Of a stretch of DNA of 6,455 nucleotides, positions 1 to 6,105 are shown in pieces (the stretch's first letter is position 1; each line of letters starts with the position of its first letter). The position numbers were made by a program, and so were the translations under genes. The DNA is from Treponema sp. (GTDB lineage Bacteria > Spirochaetota > Spirochaetia > Treponematales > Breznakiellaceae), in NCBI GenBank assembly GCA_031270205.1, contig JAISYA010000155.1, positions 1 to 6,455 of the forward strand, written 5' to 3'. A model generated the notes under the pieces. It made no database searches. It was not told the DNA's origin and was given only the letters and a program-made list of their open reading frames with translations.

Positions 1-518
1 TTTATGCCCCGGCCGTCCTGGAAGCAGCGGTCGAATACTTCCGGCGAATTGTTCAGTTCAAGTTTTTTGAGCAGATTCTTGGGCAGGGCCGTGAAGGGCA
101 GGGAAGGGACAACCGGCGATTCAAGATTGGCGCAACGGATGTCCGCGTCAAAAAAGAAGGGCCCCGCATCGTCCCAAAGGCATCCGGTGTTGTCCCCCCG
201 GACATGTTCGGAAACCAGTATGTCGCCCCCGGCGGCAAGGGAAGCCTCGGCCACAGGCCGGAAACCGGGGGGAAGGGCAAAGTCGAAGCGCTGCGCGGAA
301 AAATGTTCCGCCATGCCGCAACCCTGTTCCGGCTTTTCAACCTGCCTGAAGTAGTATTTGTATATCCAGAAGAGTTTTTCTCCCAGCGTGGTAACATGGC
401 CGTCCTGCCGGTGGGAATGATCGAAATGTCCCGGCCTGACCAGCGTTGCGATAAGGCAGGCGAAACGGAAAAGATTCCGCAGAATGGTCCTGAAGATGAT
501 CGAGAGGATGCGGGTCAT
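1..518 (-). CDS. CapA-family metallophosphatase-like protein, N-terminal part
   Basis: This frame is open from ATG at 518 to the window edge, giving 172 residues with the C-terminus outside. The first 27 residues are largely hydrophobic (ILSIIFRTILRN then FACLIATLV) with scattered arginines, so a membrane anchor or uncleaved signal is possible. Residues 97-101 (GGDIL) and 129-135 (CANLESP) match the opening strand and the Asn-Leu-Glu signature of the CapA (PGA_cap) branch of calcineurin-like phosphoesterases. In that family the Asp of GD and the Asn of NLE help hold two metal ions. CapA proteins are named for poly-gamma-glutamate capsule work, but many members have unknown substrates. About 95 residues before the domain match nothing I recognise. 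The start overlaps the stop of the M20 gene in an ATGA arrangement, with a GTGAGG ribosome site at 524-529, so translation is probably coupled. The family call is fairly good; the function is not known. Confidence 0.72.
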   Translation of the reverse strand, partial: MTRILSIIFRTILRNLFRFACLIATLVRPGHFDHSHRQDGHVTTLGEKLFWIYKYYFRQVEKPEQGCGMAEHFSAQRFDFALPPGFRPVAEASLAAGGDILVSEHVRGDNTGCLWDDAGPFFFDADIRCANLESPVVPSLPFTALPKNLLKKLELNNSPEVFDRCFQDGRGI

Positions 519-1651
519 ACCGGCCTCACCAGGGACCGTATTCCCAGTTCGGCCAGGAATTCCGCCGCGGTGTGCAGGGGCGCGGGGTCGGCCCTAAAGC
601 CGGGATGGTGGACCGCCTGGGGGCTTCCCACGCCGACGGTAAAAAACAGTCCGGGGATACGCTCCTGGTACAGGGCGAAATCCTCACCGCCCATGCCGGG
701 AACCGCCGGCATCACCGTAAGCCCCAGGGATTCCGCCGTTTTCGCGGCAAAGTCCGCAAGGACGGCGTTGTTGTCAACCGAAGGCCCGCCGCAGAGCCAG
801 TTGTATTCGGTAACGGTACCGGCGATTTCGTCAACGCCCCTGCAGATCCGGCCAAGCTGTTCGGCGACGGTTTTGAACTGCTCCGTGCCCAGGGTGCGTA
901 TGGTGCCTTCCAGCAGCGCTTCCTGGGGGATGACGTTCCAGGTGTTCCCCGCCTCCACATGGGTGATGCTGAGGACCACCTTGTCAAAGGGGTCGGTCGA
1001 TCTGCTTACGATGGTTTGGGCGGCCACAATAAGCTGCCCCGCGGCGCTTACCGGGTCTATACATTCGTGAGGGGCGGAAGCGTGGCCGCCCTTGCCTTTG
1101 ATGAGGGCGCGGAAACCCCCGACCGCCGCGTTGACCGGCCCCGCGCTTATGGAAATAACGCCGGGGGCGCGGCTGCTTTCGACATGCAGCCCGTAGATTT
1201 CCCGCACGTCCTCAAGGACGCCGGTTTCCAGCACCTGCTTTGCCCCGCCGCCGTTTTCCTCGGCGCACTGAAAGACAAGTTTCACCGTCCCTTTAATTTC
1301 ACCGCGCCGCTTGTTGAGCAGCAGGGCCGCGCCGAGCATGGCCGTCAGGTGAAAATCGTGGCCGCAGGCGTGCATGTACCCGGCGTTTTCCGACGCATAG
1401 GGCAGCCCCGAATCTTCCTGTATGGGAAGGGCGTCGATGTCGCAGCGCAGCGCCACGACCGGCCCTTCGGCGCTGCCGTCAATGCGGGCAACCAGTCCGG
1501 TTTCAAGGCCCGTGTCAATAACCCTTATTCCGGTTTCGCGGAGCAGTTCTTTTATCCGCGCCGTTGTTCCGTGTTCCGCGCCGGAAGGTTCCGGGCGGCG
1601 GTGAAACCATTGAAACCATTCAAAAAGCTGTTCCTGTAAATTTTCCGCCAT
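515..1651 (-). CDS. M20D family metal-dependent amidohydrolase (N-acyl-amino-acid deacylase type)
   Basis: The product is 378 residues, a normal length for the M20D group (hippurate hydrolase, N-acyl-cysteine/diaminopimelate deacetylase and IAA-amino-acid hydrolase relatives). These cytosolic enzymes hydrolyse an amide bond of an N-acylated amino acid using two metal ions. Numbered from this start, the sequence shows RCDIDALP at 69-76, the ligand motif ACGHD at 95-99 (Cys96, His98), the catalytic Glu pair 131-132, a ligand His at 156 in GLHV, a dimerisation-domain motif GGHASAPH near 188-195, GMGGEDF near 319-325, and a HHPGF ligand motif near 348-352. There is no signal peptide. A GTG two codons upstream lies inside the Shine-Dalgarno site, so the ATG with GGAGG five bases before it is the better start. 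The usual FQPAEE motif reads FQCAEE here. The gene starts two bases after the SBP stop and overlaps the CapA-like gene. The acyl group and amino acid cannot be read from sequence; deacylation of an imported N-acyl (sulfur?) amino acid is inference. Confidence 0.9.
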   Translation of the reverse strand: MAENLQEQLFEWFQWFHRRPEPSGAEHGTTARIKELLRETGIRVIDTGLETGLVARIDGSAEGPVVALRCDIDALPIQEDSGLPYASENAGYMHACGHDFHLTAMLGAALLLNKRRGEIKGTVKLVFQCAEENGGGAKQVLETGVLEDVREIYGLHVESSRAPGVISISAGPVNAAVGGFRALIKGKGGHASAPHECIDPVSAAGQLIVAAQTIVSRSTDPFDKVVLSITHVEAGNTWNVIPQEALLEGTIRTLGTEQFKTVAEQLGRICRGVDEIAGTVTEYNWLCGGPSVDNNAVLADFAAKTAESLGLTVMPAVPGMGGEDFALYQERIPGLFFTVGVGSPQAVHHPGFRADPAPLHTAAEFLAELGIRSLVRPV

Positions 1652-1653
1652 AC

Positions 1654-1663
1654 TCACCTCCCC
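1654..1663 (-). promoter_or_regulatory. Ribosome binding site for the M20 gene, inside the SBP stop
   Basis: The minus strand reads GGGGAGGTGA, whose last three bases are the SBP stop codon. GGAGG (1657-1661) is five bases from ATG at 1651. The GTG at 1657 is part of this site, so it is not a credible start. Stop and restart lie within a few bases, which favours translational coupling. Confidence 0.8.
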
Positions 1664-2013
1664 ACGTTTTTAAAGAATGTATCCACGGTCTTTTTCCGTA
1701 TAGCTTCAAGCTCCCCTGAATCTTTCAGTTCTTTCAGCACACGGTCAACGGCATCGCGGAGATCCGTTGCGTTTTTCTGAAAGACAAAGCGGCTCTCTTC
1801 AAGTTCGCCGATGGATTCTCCCACCGTTTTGAAATTGACGGGCCAGAAGGTGTTGATCAGTTTAAGATCGGAATCGGTCATCATTGTCGCGTCAATTGCC
1901 CCGGTGGACAGGTTGGTAACGAGTATATCGGGAGTGGACTCGTAGTAGTTCACCAGTATCGGATTGTCCTGGTGTTTTGCGTTGTAGGATTCCACGATAT
2001 ACGCCCAGCCGCT
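1654..2013 (-). repeat. Duplicated SBP segment, copy 1
   Basis: These 360 bases encode the last 119 residues and stop of the complete SBP. They align without gaps to 6096-6455 in the same orientation, about 4.4 kb away. The DNA has diverged (longest shared runs are about 14-18 bases), so this is an established paralogue pair rather than a fresh duplication. The likeness runs through the stop into the next gene's ribosome site. Confidence 0.8.
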
Positions 2014-2445
2014 CGCGGGCGCTATGCTCAGGGTTTTGCCCCGAAGGTCGTCGAAGCCGTGAATGTCGTTGGTTTTTTCAGCCACTACAATATAGGCGTG
2101 GTTGCCGATATAGCTCTCTCCTGAAAACAAAAATTTTTCCTCCCGTTCCTCGTTACTGACGTACTGATGGGCCGCTATATCTATTCTGCCTGCCTCAAGG
2201 GATGTAAGGATGCTTTTAAAATCAAGTATCTCGTAGGTAAAGCGGTATTCGTCCAGCTTTTTGTCGATGGCGTCCATTACGTCTTTCTCAAAACCGGCAA
2301 GATCGCCGTTGGGGTCCAGGTAGCAGTAGGGAGGATAGTCGTTCCCTGTCCCTACGCGCAGTGTCCGTACCTGGCCGGTCTCCTTTTTCGCGCAGCCCGC
2401 CGTCAGAATGACAGCGAGAAGCGGCAGCAAAAACAGTTTTTTCAT
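1654..2445 (-). CDS. Polar amino-acid-type ABC transporter substrate-binding lipoprotein (SBP family 3)
   Basis: The product is 263 residues. It begins with a lipoprotein signal: two lysines, a hydrophobic stretch and the lipobox LTAG-Cys18, so the mature protein should be lipid-anchored outside the cytoplasmic membrane. The rest follows bacterial solute-binding protein family 3: an opening strand with NDYPPY (35-40), GDLAGFEKDV (47-56), EAGRIDI (84-90), then an Arg at 101 followed by FLFSGESY (105-112). In this family that Arg usually pairs with the ligand carboxylate. The nearest characterised relatives bind amino acids such as cystine, glutamine or histidine, but the ligand here is unknown. 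ATG at 2445 has AAGGAG six bases upstream and sits 14 bases after the nifH-like stop. No permease or ATPase gene is in the window, so the transport partners must lie elsewhere. The C-terminal 119 residues are about 75% identical, without gaps, to the SBP upstream of the nifD-like gene. Confidence 0.92.
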   Translation of the reverse strand: MKKLFLLPLLAVILTAGCAKKETGQVRTLRVGTGNDYPPYCYLDPNGDLAGFEKDVMDAIDKKLDEYRFTYEILDFKSILTSLEAGRIDIAAHQYVSNEEREEKFLFSGESYIGNHAYIVVAEKTNDIHGFDDLRGKTLSIAPASGWAYIVESYNAKHQDNPILVNYYESTPDILVTNLSTGAIDATMMTDSDLKLINTFWPVNFKTVGESIGELEESRFVFQKNATDLRDAVDRVLKELKDSGELEAIRKKTVDTFFKNVGR

Positions 2446-2459
2446 AAATTTCTCCTTCC

Positions 2460-3302
2460 CTATATTTTATATTCCGGCATATCCATCATGCCGTATTCAA
2501 GCAGCAGTTGCTCCAGCCTGTCCGCGGCGATGGGCTCCGGTATGGTAAAAGAAGTATTGGCATCCAGGGCTTCCGCCAGGGAACGGTATTCGGTGGCCTG
2601 GGAAGATTCGGACCTGTACTGCACCACCGTCTGACGGTTGATTTCCGCGTACTGTACTATGTTGTCGCGGGGAATAAAATAGAGCAGGTGGCTGCCAAGT
2701 TCCGAGGCAAAGGCGCGCAGCAGGCCGGGTTCATTGTCAACGTTCCGGCTGTTGCAGATAATTCCCCCCAGCCTGACATCGCCCTTTTCCGCGAATCTCT
2801 TGATGCCCTTGCAAATGTTGTTTGCCGCGTAGAGGGCCATCATCTCGCCTGATGCGACTATGTAAATTTCTTTGGCCTTGCCTTCGCGTATGGGCATTGC
2901 GAAACCGCCGCACACCACATCGCCCAGCACATCGTAAAACACATAGTCAAGATCACCGGTGTACGCGCCCAGGCTTTCCAGCATGTCAATTGAAGTGATA
3001 ATGCCCCGTCCGGCGCAGCCCACGCCGGGCTCGGGGCCGCCCGATTCAACGCAGCGTATTCCCTTCCAGCCGGTCTTCACCAGTTGGTCAAGGGCTACTT
3101 CCTGCCTGTTGTCGCGTATAGTGTCAAGCACCGTTTTCTGGTGCAGGCCGCCCAGCAAAAGGCGCGTTGAATCCGCCTTGGGGTCGCAGCCCACAACCAT
3201 TATGTTCCTGCCGCTTTCCGCAAGAGCCGCGGTTAAATTCTGGGTGGTCGTCGATTTTCCAATTCCGCCCTTTCCGTAAATTGCTATTTGCCGTATTGGC
3301 AT
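2460..3302 (-). CDS. nifH-like: NifH-type iron protein (dinitrogenase reductase-like ATPase)
   Basis: The product is 280 residues, close to the usual 270-295. NifH-type homodimers carry one 4Fe-4S cluster and pass single electrons, driven by ATP hydrolysis, to a partner NifDK-like protein in the cytoplasm. The P-loop GKGGIGKST is at 10-18, the switch I motif CDPKADSTRL at 39-48, and the two cluster cysteines are Cys96 (GVGCAGRG) and Cys131 (DVVCGGFAMP). Arg99 matches the Arg that some diazotrophs ADP-ribosylate. Long stretches match classical NifH almost residue for residue, far more closely than BchL/ChlL would. ATG at 3302 has GGAGGG five bases upstream and lies 11 bases after the nifK-like stop. 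It sits third in the D-K-H order rather than first as in the usual nifHDK. It is clearly the electron donor for the adjacent pair. Membership in the divergent, non-fixing group is inferred from the partners, not from this chain. Confidence 0.95.
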   Translation of the reverse strand: MPIRQIAIYGKGGIGKSTTTQNLTAALAESGRNIMVVGCDPKADSTRLLLGGLHQKTVLDTIRDNRQEVALDQLVKTGWKGIRCVESGGPEPGVGCAGRGIITSIDMLESLGAYTGDLDYVFYDVLGDVVCGGFAMPIREGKAKEIYIVASGEMMALYAANNICKGIKRFAEKGDVRLGGIICNSRNVDNEPGLLRAFASELGSHLLYFIPRDNIVQYAEINRQTVVQYRSESSQATEYRSLAEALDANTSFTIPEPIAADRLEQLLLEYGMMDMPEYKI

Positions 3303-3307
3303 ATCAT

Positions 3308-3313
3308 CCCTCC
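3308..3313 (-). promoter_or_regulatory. Ribosome binding site for the nifH-like gene
   Basis: GGAGGG starts directly after the nifK-like TAA and is five bases from ATG at 3302. The strong match and lack of overlap allow independent, high-level initiation, which suits an iron protein usually needed in excess over its partner. Confidence 0.7.
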
Positions 3314-4618
3314 TTACAATGCCAGGCGTTCCCGCGCTTCGGTGTATATATCTTCAAGCATTTTAAGGCCGCCGGAATAACCGGCGACATGCCCGTTTAT
3401 CACCATGCGGGCCACCATGGGGTACGTGATGTTGACAAAAATTCCGTATAACTCCCGGGCAAGCCGTTTTTCCCAACTGGAGCCGAGTATCAGCGGAAAG
3501 CCGCCAAAGGCCGTCTCTTTGATTTTCCGGTGTATTTCCCCGCCGTCGCTGCTAAAGACCACATCCGCGGCGATGCCGTAATTCAGACTGCGAAATTCCT
3601 GAACCAGGGATTCCCGGTATTGTTCCGGCGTATCATCGGTGATGAACTGGGTAACCGGAAACATGCCCAGATCATTGACCAGGAATTTGGTAAACGCCAG
3701 GGCGTAGTGCGCGTCCGCCACGGTAACAAAACGTTTTGACATGACGCGCTGTTCCAGAAAAACATCCGAGTAACGCTCTATGTAATAGTAGTATTCCTCC
3801 TCGTGATCCGAAATGACCTTTTCGCTCAAGGATTTATCAACACCGGTTTTTTCCGCCAGGGTCCGTAAAAAGCGGGAGGTCTCGAAAGCGCCGATGGGCA
3901 GTACCGGATAATGCAAAAAAGGCGTGCCGTATTTTTTCTCCAGAAAGCGGACGCTCTCAAGGCCGGCCCAGGGACCGATGAGCAGATTAAGCTGCGCGGC
4001 GGGGATTCGGTCGATATTGGGAAGCCCCCGGTTGTGGCCGAATATGGTGTTGGGCGTAAGTCCGATTTCGACGGCAAGGGATTCAATCTCGCGCAGATTT
4101 CCCAGCCAGAAAGCGTCCTGCATGGGCGGCGCGGAAAAAATGTTTACCAGCCCGGTCTGCACCGCGGTTTTTGTCTTGGGAAGGTACTGGTCGAATATGG
4201 CCTGCAAAACCCAGTCATGGCCAAGGTAATTATTGCCCTTAAAACCGGGGGTGTTGGCGAATATGACTTTCTTCTCCTCGGCGGCAAATTCCCCCGCCAC
4301 TTCGCCCGCATCATCGCCGATAATTTCCGAAGTACAGCCGGTGAGTACCACAAAAAGATCCGCGTCAATTATCTTGAGCGAATTCTCTATGGTTGAGCGC
4401 AGCTTGTCCGTACCGCCGAATACCACTTCTTTTTCGCTGACGCTGGTACAGGGAAAGATGTTGGGTGAATACATGCCCGATGTGCCGTTGTTGTCGTTGA
4501 GCTTTGACGCGCATCCCGGCCCCGAATGAAGCACCGGTATCGCCCTGGGAATGGCATGGACGGTCTGCATGGCCGCAAGCGCGCATTTATAACGGGGCTG
4601 GTATAACAGTTTTGCCAT
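3314..4618 (-). CDS. NifK-like component of a nitrogenase-type reductase
   Basis: The product is 434 residues, with about 58 fewer N-terminal residues than Azotobacter NifK. It should form the second subunit of a NifDK-like heterotetramer that receives electrons from the iron protein. Cys12, Cys36 (HSGPGC) and Cys95 (LTGCTSEIIGDD) match NifK Cys70, Cys95 and Cys153 in motif and spacing (24 and 59 residues here, 25 and 58 there). A P-cluster-type or 4Fe-4S cluster at the interface is therefore likely. SEKEVVFGG (61-69) and the C-terminal GYSGGLKMLEDI (413-424) match the NifK landmarks EDAAVFGG and GYEGAMQILTTL. NifN-type maturase proteins usually lack the third cysteine, so this is closer to NifK. 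The ATG shares its A with the stop of the nifD-like gene and has AGGAGG seven bases upstream. An in-frame GTG at 4666 would overlap that gene by 49 bases and has no comparable site. The exact substrate is unknown. Confidence 0.87.
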   Translation of the reverse strand: MAKLLYQPRYKCALAAMQTVHAIPRAIPVLHSGPGCASKLNDNNGTSGMYSPNIFPCTSVSEKEVVFGGTDKLRSTIENSLKIIDADLFVVLTGCTSEIIGDDAGEVAGEFAAEEKKVIFANTPGFKGNNYLGHDWVLQAIFDQYLPKTKTAVQTGLVNIFSAPPMQDAFWLGNLREIESLAVEIGLTPNTIFGHNRGLPNIDRIPAAQLNLLIGPWAGLESVRFLEKKYGTPFLHYPVLPIGAFETSRFLRTLAEKTGVDKSLSEKVISDHEEEYYYYIERYSDVFLEQRVMSKRFVTVADAHYALAFTKFLVNDLGMFPVTQFITDDTPEQYRESLVQEFRSLNYGIAADVVFSSDGGEIHRKIKETAFGGFPLILGSSWEKRLARELYGIFVNITYPMVARMVINGHVAGYSGGLKMLEDIYTEARERLAL

Positions 4619-6093
4619 TAACGGGCCTCCTGGAGCAGCATCGAATCGCTTGCGTTCCTGTACCACCAGTCCGTGTAGGGCAGACGGACCCTTGCGGCGA
4701 GATTTTTTTCAAAGCTGCGGTTTTTTATCGAATCGGCGATGTACCGGGCAAGTTCCAGAGTCCCCCGGTAGCCAAAGGCCGTGTATTCATCGGCGAAATA
4801 TACGGAGGTAATCCCCTGTTTGATGGCCCATACGGTACTTCCGGGGTGGCGCGAAAAGTAAAGGTCGGGTTTAAGGGTATTCAGTATATTGAGCAGCTCG
4901 TAGTTCTGCATGTCGGCGATGGAAACGCCGATGTCATCGGGCGCGTGTTTCCGGAGGTATTCCAGGGCCGGGGGATTCTGGCCGTTGTCGTATTTGTAAT
5001 CGTAATGCCAGGCCGCGGCCCACACCGTTTTTATGCCGAGTTCCTGCAAAACCCGGCTGACTTCGTAGGTATAGCCCGGCCCCATGCCGATCACCGCGGT
5101 AAGGCCCTCAAGTTCTTTTTTGAACGCCTCTATTTGGGGAAGGTACTTGTCCCGCTCCCGTTTCAGAAACGTATCCGTTTCCGCCTCTTTGCCGATAACT
5201 TCGCCGATTTTTCGCATCCATGTTTCAAAACCGGTAATGCCGGAAAAATTGATCGTCCTGACATAGGGTACGCCGTACAGCTCTTCCAGCCCGTTGCCAA
5301 GGTAGGTGCCCAGGGTACCGCATACGCACACCGTGGCAAGGGATTCCGAAATATGCTCAAGCTCCTCTACGGTTGAATTCATGTAGAGAAATTGGGTTTT
5401 TACCCCAAGCTCCGCGAAAATTTGGCTTATTTGCGTCCGCTGGCTTTCAAAGAAATTCTTAAAATTGATCACCGGCCGTTTTTCCTTCGGCGGCTTTACA
5501 ATTCCCCGCAGCACGGCGTGATCCGCCGCGTCAAAGCCGGAAGCCCATATCCGCGATTTAAACCCTTCACAATGAACACTTTCCACCGGTATACCAAGTT
5601 CTTCCCGCAGATCGTCGGCGAGGCTGTCGATATCTTCGCCGATAACCCCGGAAACGCAGGAGCTGGTAAGGAAAAGCGCGTTGGGGCGGTGGGTTTTGAA
5701 TGTTTCAATGGAGATTTTTCTAAGCGATTCAAGAGCGCCGAATACCGTATCATTTTCGTCAAGGTCCGTGCCAACCAGTACCGAGCGGTTTGTCTCGCCG
5801 ATAAGGAAGGCAAGCTGCTGGGACAGGACCGCCGCCGAAGCCGCCGACGAGCAGCAGCCGGAGGGGGCATGGGACACAATGGCTATATCCCGTATCCCCA
5901 AAAGCTGCTGACCGGCGCACATCGAAATGCACGTACTCGACTGGCTGAAGCAGCGCTCGCGGTTTTTCAGCCCGCCGCAGGCGGAACGCTCGCAGAGATC
6001 GCTTACGCAGCCGTGATAGCCGGTAATTGACCCCAGACGCGCCTCCCTCCCATTGGAAGACGGCTTTGAAAGCAAATTTTCGAAGTTACTCAT
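4618..6093 (-). CDS. NifD-like catalytic component of a nitrogenase-type reductase
   Basis: The product is 491 residues, like NifD (about 480-490). Landmarks in order: Cys55; SHAPSGC ending at Cys80; NDTVFGALESLRK (114-126); SSCVSGVIGEDI (144-155, Cys146); VHCEGFK (173-179); VCVCG (255-259); FGYRG (440-444). Cys55, Cys80 and Cys146 match the P-cluster cysteines 62, 88 and 154 of NifD. Cys258 aligns with the cofactor ligand Cys275, because the spacing to the following LYGVPY is identical to that in NifD's KYGIPW. By contrast, NifD Gln191 and His195 align with Trp183 and Phe187, and no His is seen where His442 should be. The N-terminus carries extra cysteines at 29, 34, 39 and 48. This argues for a non-nitrogenase reductase (group IV-like) or a NifE-like scaffold. 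The chosen ATG has GGAGG five bases upstream; a GTG two codons earlier lies within that site. The gene starts two bases after the upstream SBP stop and overlaps the nifK-like start by one base. Confidence 0.85.
   Translation of the reverse strand: MSNFENLLSKPSSNGREARLGSITGYHGCVSDLCERSACGGLKNRERCFSQSSTCISMCAGQQLLGIRDIAIVSHAPSGCCSSAASAAVLSQQLAFLIGETNRSVLVGTDLDENDTVFGALESLRKISIETFKTHRPNALFLTSSCVSGVIGEDIDSLADDLREELGIPVESVHCEGFKSRIWASGFDAADHAVLRGIVKPPKEKRPVINFKNFFESQRTQISQIFAELGVKTQFLYMNSTVEELEHISESLATVCVCGTLGTYLGNGLEELYGVPYVRTINFSGITGFETWMRKIGEVIGKEAETDTFLKRERDKYLPQIEAFKKELEGLTAVIGMGPGYTYEVSRVLQELGIKTVWAAAWHYDYKYDNGQNPPALEYLRKHAPDDIGVSIADMQNYELLNILNTLKPDLYFSRHPGSTVWAIKQGITSVYFADEYTAFGYRGTLELARYIADSIKNRSFEKNLAARVRLPYTDWWYRNASDSMLLQEAR
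4626..4631 (-). promoter_or_regulatory. Ribosome binding site that fixes the nifK-like start
   Basis: AGGAGG lies seven bases before ATG at 4618, within the last codons of the nifD-like gene. It supports the 434-residue form and a stop/start overlap (TAATG) between the two subunit genes, as expected for subunits made in equal amounts. Confidence 0.78.
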
Positions 6094-6095
6094 AA

Positions 6096-6105
6096 TCACC
6101 TCCCC
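6096..6105 (-). promoter_or_regulatory. Ribosome binding site for the nifD-like gene, inside the SBP stop
   Basis: The minus strand reads GGGGAGGTGA, the same ten bases as at the SBP-to-M20 junction, with GGAGG (6099-6103) five bases from ATG at 6093. It fixes the nifD-like start at 6093 rather than the GTG at 6099, and suggests coupling to the upstream SBP. Confidence 0.8.

Noticed and set aside
53..397. A minus-strand 114-residue open frame beginning MLPRWEK
   Set aside because: It is out of frame with the open frame from 518, which shows CapA motifs and a coupled start and has no stop to the window edge.
572..1639. A 355-residue plus-strand open frame opposite the M20 gene
   Set aside because: It is a shadow of the GC-rich M20 gene. 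Its translation matches no family I recognise, while the minus-strand frame carries every M20 motif.
2446..2459. A promoter or terminator between the nifH-like and SBP genes
   Set aside because: The gap is only 14 bases and is fully accounted for by a ribosome binding site; no hairpin or T-run is present.
4618..4666. GTG start for the nifK-like gene at 4666, adding 16 residues
   Set aside because: It would overlap the upstream gene by 49 bases without a good ribosome site, whereas ATG at 4618 has AGGAGG seven bases upstream.
4504..6030. Long plus-strand open frames (4504-5376, 5392-6030) and a further one at 204-1070
   Set aside because: They lie antisense to well-supported nifD-like, M20 and CapA-like genes and show low-complexity, arginine/glycine-rich translations typical of shadow frames.
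2460..6093. Light-independent protochlorophyllide or chlorophyllide reductase (BchLNB/BchXYZ)
   Set aside because: The iron protein is much closer to NifH than to BchL. The NifD-like chain has a Cys matching alpha-Cys275, and no pigment genes are nearby.
2460..6093. True nitrogenase nifHDK or alternative anf/vnf
   Set aside because: The NifD-like chain lacks Gln191, His195 and His442 equivalents. There is no delta subunit (anfG/vnfG) and no cofactor-assembly gene in the window.
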